Below are positions 1 through 8,011 of a stretch of 64,000 bases of DNA, in pieces. Each line of letters begins with the position of its first letter. Positions within the stretch are counted from its first letter, which is position 1. Origin of the DNA: Arthrobacter roseus (lineage in GTDB: Bacteria; Actinomycetota; Actinomycetes; Actinomycetales; Micrococcaceae); contig NZ_JAFBCU010000001.1 of the NCBI RefSeq assembly GCF_016907875.1, positions 372,001-436,000 of the forward strand, in the 5' to 3' direction. A program made the position numbers and the translations under genes. The notes below the pieces were generated by a model. It worked only from the letters and a program-made list of their open reading frames with translations. It was not told where the DNA came from and did not search any database.

Positions 1-27
1 GACCTAGGGGCCCCGACCGGACAGGGC

Positions 28-60
28 AGGAAAAAGGCCCGCACAGTTGCTGTGCGGGCC
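28..60 (-). terminator. Rho-independent terminator of the 78-881 gene
   Basis: The arms GGCCCGCACAG (36-46) and CTGTGCGGGCC (50-60) form a perfect 11-bp stem with a 3-nt loop. Read on the minus strand, the stem is followed by TTTTTCCT. It sits just after the stop codon of the minus-strand gene at 78-881, as expected for an intrinsic terminator. It lacks a T-run on the plus strand. Confidence 0.85.
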
Positions 61-77
61 TCTTGGCGTTCTTTGTC

Positions 78-881
78 TTAGTCCTTCTTTGCGTCCTTGA
101 CTGCGTCTTCAGCCTTTCGAGCTGCGCTGCGGGTTCCAGCCTTCGTGGCCTCCGCTCCGTCTTTGGATGCATCCGCTACCTTGTCCGCGGCTTTGTCAGC
201 ATCGGACTTATCCGGCCCACCGGTAGTAGCGGGAGAAACCGGGGCAGCGGGTGCTTCCGTTGTTGCTGGCTCTGCTGTTACCGGCGTCGGAGTCTTCCAC
301 GGGTCCTCAACGGGACGTGATGCCTTCCAGACGGCAACCCCGGCTGCAACAGCGGCGGCCAGAATGCCAAAGATCAGCCAGCCTTTGCCCTTGCCGCGAG
401 TATCGCGTTTCTTCAAATCCTTGGCGGCCCTCTTAGCGGCATCAGTAGCCGCCTTGCGTGCCTGCTTAACTGCCTTCTTGTTGCCCGTCATCTTGACGAC
501 GGCGGCCTCGACACGCGGCGAAACCTTAGCCTTGCTGAGGGTGCGTGACAGGTGGTCCGCGCCCTCACCCAGACTGCGTGAAAGCGAGGGAATGTACTCA
601 TCCACGACCTTGTTGCGGGCATGGTCCACAGCAGGTGCCGTTTTGGCGAGTCCCTCCTGAAGCTTGGGCGTCACAGCGCTGACACCAACAGATAGGCCAT
701 CAGCCGCCCGCTTGATACCATCCTGAATTTTCGGCGAAGCGGTTTCAATACCCTTCTCCAGCCGCGGAACAGCCCAGTCCATCGCAGATGCGACTTTGGG
801 AGTTGCCCAGTCGCGAGCATTTTCGACACCGGTTGTAAGCGTGTTCTCAAACTCACTGGCTACACGTGCAGATTTCTTCAT
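78..881 (-). CDS. Hypothetical membrane-anchored helical protein
   Basis: The protein is 267 aa. Residues 1-135 are amphipathic and rich in Ala, Lys and Glu, with repeated P-K-[VIL]-[QEA] segments resembling apolipoprotein-like helices. A basic stretch at about 135-165 precedes one transmembrane helix (core WLIFGILAAAVAAGVAVW), and the C-terminal 75 residues are Ala/Pro/Thr then Lys/Asp rich and probably disordered. Similar uncharacterised proteins are found next to ppiA in Arthrobacter-type genomes (recollection, not searched). It is divergent from ppiA and followed by its own terminator. No catalytic motif is visible, so no function is assigned; an envelope-associated scaffold role is only a guess. 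Confidence 0.8.
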   Translation of the reverse strand: MKKSARVASEFENTLTTGVENARDWATPKVASAMDWAVPRLEKGIETASPKIQDGIKRAADGLSVGVSAVTPKLQEGLAKTAPAVDHARNKVVDEYIPSLSRSLGEGADHLSRTLSKAKVSPRVEAAVVKMTGNKKAVKQARKAATDAAKRAAKDLKKRDTRGKGKGWLIFGILAAAVAAGVAVWKASRPVEDPWKTPTPVTAEPATTEAPAAPVSPATTGGPDKSDADKAADKVADASKDGAEATKAGTRSAARKAEDAVKDAKKD

Positions 882-977
882 AACTACCTCCCGAGGAATA
901 CAGCGGTTCCTCCAAGACTACGTGGTCATCGCGAGCGGTGCTATTTGTTCGGGGGATGTCCGTGAAAGAATGTACAC

Positions 978-1520
978 ATGACTGCCATACCAACAGCAAA
1001 AGCGACCATTTCCACGAACCAAGGCGATATTGTGGTCAACCTCTTTGGGAACCACGCGCCAAAAACGGTCAAGAACTTCATTGGCCTGGCAACAGGCGAG
1101 CAGACCTGGACCCATCCGGGTACGGGCAAGGAATCCAACGAGCCGCTATACGACGGAACGATCTTTCACCGCATTATCAAGGACTTTATGATCCAGGGCG
1201 GGGACCCACTCGGTCAGGGCACCGGCGGCCCGGGATACCAGTTCGATGATGAAATTAATCCGGATCTGAACTTCAACGAGCCGTACAAGTTGGCTATGGC
1301 CAACGCAGGCCTTCAGGGCGGACGCGGGACCAACGGGTCACAGTTCTTCATCACCAGCACGCCCACCACGTGGCTTCAGGGCAAGCACACCGTTTTCGGT
1401 GAGGTAGCGGATGAAGCCTCAAGGGAAGTGGCGGACAAGTTGAATTCCGTAGCTACTTCTCGCGGTGACAAACCACAGGAAGATGTTGTCATCAACACCA
1501 TCACGGTGGAACAGCTCTAG
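978..1520 (+). CDS. ppiA: Cyclophilin-type peptidyl-prolyl cis-trans isomerase
   Basis: This 180-aa protein is a single cyclophilin domain that catalyses cis-trans isomerisation of Xaa-Pro bonds. The active-site signature is present: FHRII (63-67, catalytic Arg), QGGDP (73-77), QFFI (122-125), W132 and H137. There is no signal peptide, so it should be cytoplasmic. Its position beside the crgA-trpG-pknB block matches Rv0009 (ppiA) of M. tuberculosis. The ATG at 978 has only a weak ribosome site but gives the usual family N-terminus. The 97-bp gap from the divergent gene at 881 should hold both promoters. Confidence 0.95.
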   Translation: MTAIPTAKATISTNQGDIVVNLFGNHAPKTVKNFIGLATGEQTWTHPGTGKESNEPLYDGTIFHRIIKDFMIQGGDPLGQGTGGPGYQFDDEINPDLNFNEPYKLAMANAGLQGGRGTNGSQFFITSTPTTWLQGKHTVFGEVADEASREVADKLNSVATSRGDKPQEDVVINTITVEQL

Positions 1521-1592
1521 CTTCACCATCAGGAAGCGGATCTCGGCTGTGAATTCCTCGCCGGGATCCGTTTTCAACGTTAAGGACTGAAC

Positions 1593-2456
1593 ATGACCAG
1601 TGAACCCGCCTCCCATGCCGACGAGGCCCCTGTCTGCCCACGTCATCCCGACAAGGTCAGCTACGCACGCTGCCAACGATGCGGCCGGCCTGCCTGCGGC
1701 GAGTGCCAAGTCAGCGCATCGGTAGGGTTCCAATGCGTTGACTGTGTCCGAGAAGCAAAGCGCTCGAGGCCACAACAGCAAAGCGTCTATGGCGGTGCGG
1801 TGACTACGGGCAAGCCCGTAGTCACCATCACCATTATGGTGTTGTGCGGAATTTTCTTTGCGCTGCAGTTTCTGGTGCCGGGATTCACGCGGGCACTGGT
1901 GTTTGCGCCGCTCTATGTCATGGACGTTCCGGGCTACATGTCATACCCATTCGAGCCCTGGAGAATGCTGACCAGCGCATTCCTTCACTCGCCAGGTTTT
2001 CTCCTCCACATCGCTTTCAACCTGTACGCTTTATGGCTCTTTGGACAGGTTCTGGAACCACTCTTGGGAAGAGTGCGCTTCCTGGCGCTCTATCTGGTCT
2101 CTGCGATCGGCGGCTCTGTAGCCGTCCTGCTGCTTTCCGCTCCGAACCAGTCGGTCCTTGGAGCCTCCGGAGCGGTCTTCGGTCTCTTTGGTGCCTTCTT
2201 TATTGTGCAGAGGCAACGAGGAGGTGAGGTCCGTTCCATTGTGGTGCTGATCGCCATCAACGCCGTGATTGGATTTATTTATCCCAACATTTCGTGGCAG
2301 GGCCACCTCGGAGGCCTCATTGCCGGCGCCGCCTGTGCAGTGGTGCTCGCCTATGCGCCGCGGGGAAAGAACCGTGCGTTCATCCAGTTCGGCGGTATGG
2401 GGTTGGTTTTCGTTTTGCTCGTGCTCGTCACGTGGCTTGCAGCAGCCCTGGCGTAA
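1593..2456 (+). CDS. Rhomboid family intramembrane serine protease with N-terminal zinc finger
   Basis: The protein has 287 aa. Residues 14-55 carry a B-box-like cysteine/histidine cluster (CPRHP, CQRCG, CGEC, CVDC) that probably binds zinc. The rhomboid core of six or so membrane helices starts at about 76. The catalytic serine lies in GASGAVFG (S192), the histidine in QGHLGG (H238), and the conserved HxxxN is H139-N143. Rhomboids cleave transmembrane substrates within the bilayer; the substrate here is unknown. An AAGGA ribosome site lies before the ATG. Downstream is a DnaA-box-rich spacer. Confidence 0.93.
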   Translation: MTSEPASHADEAPVCPRHPDKVSYARCQRCGRPACGECQVSASVGFQCVDCVREAKRSRPQQQSVYGGAVTTGKPVVTITIMVLCGIFFALQFLVPGFTRALVFAPLYVMDVPGYMSYPFEPWRMLTSAFLHSPGFLLHIAFNLYALWLFGQVLEPLLGRVRFLALYLVSAIGGSVAVLLLSAPNQSVLGASGAVFGLFGAFFIVQRQRGGEVRSIVVLIAINAVIGFIYPNISWQGHLGGLIAGAACAVVLAYAPRGKNRAFIQFGGMGLVFVLLVLVTWLAAALA

Positions 2457-2458
2457 AG

Positions 2459-2587
2459 TTATCCACAGAAGTTATCCACAGTGTGGGTAACTTACACCGA
2501 TGTCATTCGCGACATGTGAACTGTGGTGACAGTGCTATCGGCGTTGTGAGGGAGAGTTTCCGCGCAGTTACACACACCTGTGGATAA
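2459..2587. promoter_or_regulatory. Cluster of three DnaA-box-like sites (module 1)
   Basis: The spacer between the rhomboid gene and trkH holds TTATCCACA at 2459-2467 and 2472-2480 on the plus strand and TGTGGATAA at 2579-2587 (the same 9-mer on the minus strand). TTATCCACA is the classical DnaA-box sequence. The stretch TTATCCACAGTGT-N3-TAACTTACA following the second box recurs at 5095. It may bind DnaA, or act as a regulatory region for trkH; the sequence alone does not decide. Confidence 0.6.
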
Positions 2588-2658
2588 CCTTCGTGCACAG
2601 CTGTGGACGGATTGGCGCCGGAAAGGCGTACCATCAACCGTGGACTTCATCCTTTCCC

Positions 2659-4155
2659 ATGGAAATGCGTGCTATGAACAATGATGGAATCGCGGCGTTA
2701 GTCATCGCAGTTCTGTTGGCCGCGCTGCTGATCTCCATCCTGCTGCCGCTGCACCGGTTCCGCGCTCGACGTTTTTCGTTCCCCGCCTTTCAACGCCTTC
2801 GACTTGCCGGGGTCGGTGTCGCCAACCGCATCTCACCCAAACACCCCGCCCAAATTATTTCCGCCGGCTTTGGTATGGCAATACTGGTGGGCACGCTTCT
2901 CCTGATGCTTCCCGTGGCTCGCTCCGGTGACGGCGGCGCGCCCCTGCTCACCGCTCTGTTCACGGTCACCTCAGCCGTCTGCGTCACGGGGCTGACCGTC
3001 GTGGACACGGCAACTTACTGGACACAGCTGGGACAGGGCATCATCGTTGTTCTCATCCAGGTGGGAGGATTCGGGATCATGACATTCGCCTCCATGCTCG
3101 GTGTTCTTCTTGCGCGGAGGCTAGGGCTCAAATCACGGATATCCATCGCAGCAGAAACAAAGCAGCCCGGCTTTGGCGATGTACGGCGTGTGGTGACAGG
3201 GGTCCTGAAAATCACCATCGTCGTCGAACTCTCCGTAGCGCTACTGCTGACACTGCGCTTTGCAACGGCCTACGGCAACAGCATCGGCTCGGCTGCGTCG
3301 AACGGCGTGTTCCATGCGATTTCGGCCTTCAACAACGCGGGCTTCTCATTGTTTACAGAAAATCTCATTCCATTCGCCAACGACCCGTTCATCTGCCTAC
3401 CCATTGCCGCAGCCGTCATCATCGGAGGACTGGGGTTTCCCGTAATTTTCGAACTGCGCCGCGAATTCCGCGCACCATTGCGCTGGAGCATGAACACCAA
3501 TCTTGTTGTGGCTGGAACGCTCCTACTGCTCGTGGTGGGGACTGTTTTCATCACCGCAGTGGAATGGAATAACCCAGCAACCCTGGGGCCCATGAACCCG
3601 ATCGAAAAAGTACATGCCGGATTCTTCCAATCAGTCGTGACAAGAACCGCTGGTTTCAACAGCGTTGATATCGGCGCCCTGCATCCTGTTACGTGGTTGG
3701 GAATGGATGTCCTCATGTTCATTGGTGGTGGGTCTGCCGGCACAGCGGGTGGTCTAAAAATCGCGACTTTCGGTGTGTTGTTTTTCATTCTCCTGACCGA
3801 GATTCGAGGTGGCACAGCCGTCAACATTTTTGGCAAGCGGTTGGCCCGGTCGGTGCACAGGCAAGCTATCACCGTCGTGCTCCTCGCTGTAGCCCTGGTG
3901 ATCTCCTCCACCATGTTCCTCATGGTGATCACGGACTTCGGACTGGACCGCATCCTCTTCGAAGTCGTCTCAGCATTCGGAACAGTGGGGCTCTCTACCG
4001 GTATCACCGCAGACCTCCCCGCCATTGGCCAGGTGCTATTGATACTCATCATGTTCATCGGCCGACTCGGCCCCATCACTCTTGCTTCGGCGCTGGCACT
4101 TCGCACGCGTCCGCTCCTCTATGAACTCCCCAAAGAAAGGCCGATCATTGGCTAG
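2659..4155 (+). CDS. TrkH/KtrB-type potassium uptake membrane subunit
   Basis: This is the ion-translocating subunit of a Trk/Ktr potassium uptake system. About 498 aa with many hydrophobic segments carry four pore-repeat regions, visible for example as SAVCVTGLTVVDT, FHAISAFNNAGFSLF, SVVTRTAGFNSVD and VVSAFGTVGLSTG, each with the glycine of the selectivity filter. The frame stays open to a GTG at 2593, but ATG codons at 2659, 2665 and 2674 are more likely starts because they keep the DnaA-box spacer outside the gene and begin just before the first helix. The TrkA subunit follows 40 bp downstream. Confidence 0.92.
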   Translation: MEMRAMNNDGIAALVIAVLLAALLISILLPLHRFRARRFSFPAFQRLRLAGVGVANRISPKHPAQIISAGFGMAILVGTLLLMLPVARSGDGGAPLLTALFTVTSAVCVTGLTVVDTATYWTQLGQGIIVVLIQVGGFGIMTFASMLGVLLARRLGLKSRISIAAETKQPGFGDVRRVVTGVLKITIVVELSVALLLTLRFATAYGNSIGSAASNGVFHAISAFNNAGFSLFTENLIPFANDPFICLPIAAAVIIGGLGFPVIFELRREFRAPLRWSMNTNLVVAGTLLLLVVGTVFITAVEWNNPATLGPMNPIEKVHAGFFQSVVTRTAGFNSVDIGALHPVTWLGMDVLMFIGGGSAGTAGGLKIATFGVLFFILLTEIRGGTAVNIFGKRLARSVHRQAITVVLLAVALVISSTMFLMVITDFGLDRILFEVVSAFGTVGLSTGITADLPAIGQVLLILIMFIGRLGPITLASALALRTRPLLYELPKERPIIG

Positions 4156-4195
4156 GTCAAGCGCTTCATCGTTCTCGAAGGAACGAACCTCAAAA

Positions 4196-4843
4196 ATGGC
4201 TTTGGTTGCCGTTATCGGGCTGGGCCGCTTCGGTGGAGCGTTGGCACGTGAACTCGCTGAATCGGGAACCGAAGTCCTCGGAATAGACCTTGATGGTTCC
4301 GTGGTCCAACGGTACAACGGGTTACTTACCCATGTAGTTCGCGCGGACAGCAGCAACGAGGACACGCTGCGCCAATTGTCAGTCCACGACTTCGACCGGG
4401 TGGTTGTAGGAATCGGCAGCGACCTTGAGGCCAGCATTCTGACGACGTCGATCCTGCTGAAGTTTGAGAAACCCATCATCTGGGCCAAGGCGATCAGCGA
4501 GCCCCACGCCGAGATCCTCCGGCAACTGGGCGTCAGCCATGTCATCCGCCCCGAGCAGGATATGGGTAGGCGGGTGGCTCACCTGGTTCGTGGTGCCATG
4601 CAGGACTACGTGGAATTCGAAGACGGATTGGCCATGGTGAAGACAACGCCCCCACTCATCGCCGTCGACCGCCCGTTGGGCGTACTCGGACTCCGCGAAA
4701 AATACGGCATCACTATTGTGGCCGTAAAACGCAAGCACGGAGGCTGGGACTTCACCACCGCGCAAACAGTGCTGTACGACGACGACGAGATCATCGTGGG
4801 TGGGCCCAAGGCGAAGGCTGAAAGGTTCAGCAATCTGAGTTAG
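4196..4843 (+). CDS. TrkA/KtrA-type potassium channel regulatory subunit
   Basis: This cytoplasmic gating subunit of 215 aa has a Rossmann RCK-N domain beginning with VAVIGLGRFGGALA (dinucleotide-binding GxGxxG) and an acidic residue at the end of beta-2 (GIDLDG), followed by an RCK-C (TrkA_C) domain from about residue 140. Nucleotide binding (NAD(H) or ATP) is known to control Trk/Ktr transport. I chose ATG 4196 because the Rossmann strand starts at once and GAAGGA lies upstream; an alternative ATG at 4121 would overlap trkH and add a basic 25-residue leader, which some homologues do have. Confidence 0.9.
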   Translation: MALVAVIGLGRFGGALARELAESGTEVLGIDLDGSVVQRYNGLLTHVVRADSSNEDTLRQLSVHDFDRVVVGIGSDLEASILTTSILLKFEKPIIWAKAISEPHAEILRQLGVSHVIRPEQDMGRRVAHLVRGAMQDYVEFEDGLAMVKTTPPLIAVDRPLGVLGLREKYGITIVAVKRKHGGWDFTTAQTVLYDDDEIIVGGPKAKAERFSNLS

Positions 4844-4956
4844 TTGCCTGGCGTTGAGCTCCCTTGGAGGGGAGATTCTCCGGGCCGCGCCAGGGTGAGG
4901 ACGGCCTCTTCGATGCCATCCAGTTTTTCCAGCTCCACCTGTACCGCCTTCAGCGC
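4840..4956 (-). pseudogene. Possible 3' remnant of a lost gene
   Basis: On the minus strand, 38 codons with strongly coding character (start ALKAVQVELEKL, end GSSTPGN then TAA) run up to a TGA directly upstream, with no start codon at the front. It reads like the last helix and tail of a protein whose front part is gone. I do not recognise the family. It could also be a chance open frame, so confidence is low. Confidence 0.22.
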
Positions 4957-5227
4957 TCAGTGGTTGTCTCACGAGGAACAGCAGTGCTGAAGCCACGGTG
5001 ATCCCTCTCGTCGGAAAGCTTGCCTCTGAAAAGGTATCCCCGCCCGCCAACCAATCTAAGAGACCTGCTCAGACTTCGTCGTTATCCACAGTCTTTATCC
5101 ACAGTGTTATTAACTTACAGCTATGTAGTTCACTGGTAGATGACCCCGTCTGCACCTTGAGGGCATTCTCTCCACGAAGTTATCCACGCCTGTGGATAAA
5201 GTTGTTGACAGCTCTCACGGTGTGATT
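4957..5227. promoter_or_regulatory. Gene-free spacer with DnaA-box module 2 (5082-5199)
   Basis: Four DnaA-box-like sites are packed here: TTATCCACA at 5082-5090 and 5095-5103, TTATCCACG at 5180-5188, and TGTGGATAA at 5191-5199 on the opposite strand, the last two almost touching head to head. The run TTATCCACAGTGT-N3-TAACTTACA after the second box matches module 1 (2459-2587), and both modules end in CCTGTGGATAA about 120 bp later. The spacer lies between the convergent trkA and the lipoprotein gene. I see no gene in it. Confidence 0.6.
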
Positions 5228-5869
5228 TCAGTCTGCAACTGCGTCTCGAACTACGTCACCACTGGCAGCGTCCATCGATACAGAGTGCTTTTCGCCCATT
5301 TCGTCCAGAAGATCTGCCTCCCAGACGGTCGTCCCGTTTTCATTGTCCAGGTTCAATTCAGTAATCTGGCTGCCCTTGATAACGGCGAGGAGCTTCTCCG
5401 CTGCTTCCTCGTAACCGATGGATGCAGTATTGACGCGCTCCTGATGCTTGGCCTTTTCGTCTCCATCTTCGTTTTCACTGAATGGTCCACGGGTGACTTC
5501 GGAGCCATCTTCGGAGACGTCCATCTCATGCTCCGTGCCATCTTTGGTAACTACTTGAACTTCCCAAGAACCATTCGATTCAGTCTCGATCGAGATCAGT
5601 GTGCTCGCTGGAACCTCGGCCAATGCCGTCTTCCCAGCTCGGACTAGTAACTCATTGCGTCCATCGACCGGGGTTGATGGGGAGGCTGAGGTAGACAATG
5701 AAGATGAGGCACTGGCCGAAACGGATGATGTTTGGGAGGGGCTTGAGACCTCTGCTAGTGATCCGGCGTCTTCATCACTACAGGCGCTGAGCCCAACCAA
5801 AGCGAGGGGAGCGATGGCAAAGATTGACACGAGTTGTGTTTGAGGTGCAACCGAGCGAGTGACTACCAT
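5228..5869 (-). CDS. PepSY-domain lipoprotein
   Basis: The protein has 213 aa with a signal peptide ending in a lipobox (LVGLSAC), so it should be lipid-anchored on the outer face of the membrane. A Ser/Thr/Pro-rich linker (about 33-70) precedes two PepSY-like repeats: one with WEVQVVTKDGTEHEM, the other with YEEAAEKLLAVI, TVWEADLLDE and VSMDAASGDV. PepSY domains are thought to bind or inhibit extracytoplasmic peptidases or sense ligands; the exact role here is unknown. It is a single gene converging on trkA. Confidence 0.85.
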   Translation of the reverse strand: MVVTRSVAPQTQLVSIFAIAPLALVGLSACSDEDAGSLAEVSSPSQTSSVSASASSSLSTSASPSTPVDGRNELLVRAGKTALAEVPASTLISIETESNGSWEVQVVTKDGTEHEMDVSEDGSEVTRGPFSENEDGDEKAKHQERVNTASIGYEEAAEKLLAVIKGSQITELNLDNENGTTVWEADLLDEMGEKHSVSMDAASGDVVRDAVAD

Positions 5870-5999
5870 GATCTATCCAATTCCTTGAACCTAAGGGTGC
5901 TTAGATTCTTCTTCATTCCACGGTGGTTCACAAGGAAAGACGAGTAACAGTCGAGTCTCGGTAGGCGCTAGACCAATTGGCCGTGCTAGACCATAACCA

Positions 6000-6260
6000 T
6001 CAGTGCCAGCGCGTTGTCATAAGGAAACCAACCATGGCGATTCCAAATCCGACCATGATGTTCCAGGAACCCAGTTGCGGCACCGGAAACTGCCCCGAGA
6101 ACATGTAATAAGTAATGATCCACAACAACCCAACGATCATGAGACCGAACATGACCACCTTGTACCAGAGCGGACTGGGCAACGACTGATCGGGGCCAGC
6201 GGACTCCTGCCGGGCAGCCTGCCGGGAGGCGGGCTTCTTGCGGGACTTAGACTCGGGCAC
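6000..6260 (-). CDS. crgA: Cell division protein CrgA
   Basis: This 86-aa membrane protein has a basic N-terminus (SKSRKKPASRQAAR) and two transmembrane helices separated by a short loop with P-x-L-G-x-W-N, ending TTRW, the hallmark of CrgA. CrgA helps assemble the actinobacterial divisome and coordinates FtsZ, FtsI and peptidoglycan synthesis. The start is GTG 6260, because AAGGAGGA (6264-6271) lies 3 nt upstream; the longer frame from 6284 has no such site. The position matches Rv0011c. Confidence 0.95.
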   Translation of the reverse strand: MPESKSRKKPASRQAARQESAGPDQSLPSPLWYKVVMFGLMIVGLLWIITYYMFSGQFPVPQLGSWNIMVGFGIAMVGFLMTTRWH

Positions 6261-6451
6261 GGGTCCTCCTTGTGGCGCCAACAACTAGCGCCGATACGTA
6301 AACATAACGTTCGATACAGGTCCGACGACAGCCGCAGTATACTAGAAGCAAGACGACGGCCGTCAATGCGGTTTCACCAACCAATTCTAACGAAGATTGC
6401 CTGTAAGCGGGCCGTATAGCAGGGCGGCGTTGAAAATGATCAGGAGAACGA

Positions 6452-7201
6452 GTGATTCGAGCACGTCGACGCGGCGTCCTCCAGACCACAATTCAGGTCG
6501 CCGGGGAGCTACTCATCACCCTCGGAGTGGTTCTCCTGCTCTTTGTGGGCTGGGAACTCTGGTGGACCAATATCGAGTCCAACCAGAAGCAGGACGCCGC
6601 CATAGAGAACCTGCTGGCAGACTTCAACGCACCCGTCGTTCCACAAACTGAACCGCAGCAGCCCCAAGACTACGGGGATCCTCCGGTGCTGGAGGCTGTG
6701 CAGGAGGGCGAGACCTTCGCAGTCGTCTATATCCCGCGTTTTGGGGCAGAATATACTCGACCGGTGACCGACGGCGTCGGCGTGGCTGTCCTCGACAATC
6801 TGGGACTTGGCCATTACCCGGACACGGTATTACCCGGCGGTGTTGGCAATTTTGCGTTGGCAGGACACCGGCAAACCCACGGCATGGTGCTCGACGCCAT
6901 TCACATGCTGGTCCCCGGGGACCGCATCTTCGTTCAGACCCGTGACGGCTACTACACCTACGTGTACCGGAATAACCAGATAGTCCTACCAAACCGCACC
7001 GATGTCATTGCGCCCGTACCAACTCAGCCTGGGGCCACGCCCGTTGAGCGAATCATGACGCTAACAAGTTGCAACCCCCGCTTTGGAGCCGAGGAACGGA
7101 TCATTGCGTACTCGATCATGGACTCTTGGCAGCCCCTCTCCGCGGGCCCTCCCGCCGAAATCGCCGAACTCGTAGCCAACAACGCAGAAAAGGGAGCCTG
7201 A
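6452..7201 (+). CDS. Class E sortase
   Basis: The protein has 249 aa: a basic N-terminus, one membrane anchor at about 13-35, a linker, and a sortase domain from about 85. Catalytic residues are visible in FALAGHRQTHG (His), TLTSC (Cys) and NPRFGAEERI (Arg). Class E sortases of actinobacteria attach secreted proteins to the cell wall at LAxTG-like signals; no obvious substrate is encoded in this window. The GTG at 6452 has AGGAGA 5 nt upstream. The stop codon TGA is followed immediately by the ATG of the next small gene, so the two are probably co-translated. Confidence 0.93.
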   Translation: MIRARRRGVLQTTIQVAGELLITLGVVLLLFVGWELWWTNIESNQKQDAAIENLLADFNAPVVPQTEPQQPQDYGDPPVLEAVQEGETFAVVYIPRFGAEYTRPVTDGVGVAVLDNLGLGHYPDTVLPGGVGNFALAGHRQTHGMVLDAIHMLVPGDRIFVQTRDGYYTYVYRNNQIVLPNRTDVIAPVPTQPGATPVERIMTLTSCNPRFGAEERIIAYSIMDSWQPLSAGPPAEIAELVANNAEKGA

Positions 7202-7363
7202 ATGTACGGCTGGATCTTTACGCACCTACCCGGACCGTTGTGGGCGCGCATCATGATCTCGATATTGTTGATCGCAACAGTTATCCTGCTCTTGCTGACC
7301 ATCGTCTTTCCTTGGTTGTCGCAGTTCAATCCACTCACAGATTCCACGATTGGTACGTCCTAG
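7202..7363 (+). CDS. Small one-helix membrane protein
   Basis: The gene encodes 53 aa, MYGWIFTHLPGPLW at the start, then a long hydrophobic helix (IMISILLIATVILLLLTIVF) and a short polar tail. It starts at the base after the sortase stop and ends 3 bp before the amidotransferase start, so it is the middle member of a three-gene run. The composition and the exact fit between neighbours support a real gene. Small membrane proteins of this look are common at this locus in actinobacteria; the function is unknown. Confidence 0.75.
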   Translation: MYGWIFTHLPGPLWARIMISILLIATVILLLLTIVFPWLSQFNPLTDSTIGTS

Positions 7364-7366
7364 ACC

Positions 7367-8011
7367 ATGAACCAGACTTTCCGCATCCTCGTCGTCGACA
7401 ATTACGACAGCTTTGTCTACACGCTGGTGGGTTACCTTCAGGAATTGGGTGCGGAGACCACTGTCGTAAGGAACGACGACGTCAGTCTCCCCGAGGCCAT
7501 CGAGCTCGCCGAGGCCCGTGACGGCGTGCTCATTTCTCCCGGCCCAGGTGCTCCCGCGAAAGCCGGAATCTGCGTGGACCTCATCCGTTGGTGTGGTGTG
7601 AGCATGAAGCCCATGTTGGGTGTGTGCCTGGGGCATCAAGCCCTCGCCGAGGCCTACGGGGGTACCGTGACACACGCGCCGGAGCTCATGCACGGAAAGA
7701 CGTCTGAGATTGAACACTCAGGCGGCAACGTGTTCGCAGGGCTCCCCTCACCGCTAACCGTCACGCGCTATCATTCGTTGGCCGCGGTGTCAGAGACTAT
7801 CCCGGCGGTCCTTGAGGTAACGTCCACAACCGCCAGCGGCGTCATCATGGGTTTGGCGCACCGTACCGCACCGCTGATCGGTGTCCAGTTTCATCCCGAA
7901 TCGGTACTCACCGAGGGTGGGTACCAAATGCTGGGGAACTGGCTGGAATCCATGGGAATGGGTGGCGCGGCGGAGCGCGCATCGGGACTCAGCCCCTTGA
8001 TCAGCCGCTAA
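7367..8011 (+). CDS. pabA: Glutamine amidotransferase (anthranilate/aminodeoxychorismate synthase component II)
   Basis: This 214-aa class I glutamine amidotransferase releases ammonia from glutamine for a chorismate-using partner. The nucleophile is C87 in MLGVCLGHQ, the oxyanion segment is SPGPGAP, and His/Glu are in QFHPESVLTEGG. The family is usually called TrpG/PabA and the two roles cannot be separated from sequence alone; the synteny equivalent is Rv0013 (trpG). There is no component I gene nearby. It converges on pknB with a 4-bp overlap of stop codons. Confidence 0.9.
   Translation: MNQTFRILVVDNYDSFVYTLVGYLQELGAETTVVRNDDVSLPEAIELAEARDGVLISPGPGAPAKAGICVDLIRWCGVSMKPMLGVCLGHQALAEAYGGTVTHAPELMHGKTSEIEHSGGNVFAGLPSPLTVTRYHSLAAVSETIPAVLEVTSTTASGVIMGLAHRTAPLIGVQFHPESVLTEGGYQMLGNWLESMGMGGAAERASGLSPLISR

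Noticed and set aside
3270-4106. Long open frame antisense to trkH
   Set aside because: It is composed mainly of Arg, Thr, Pro and Met, as expected for the opposite strand of a membrane protein gene, and has no start context.
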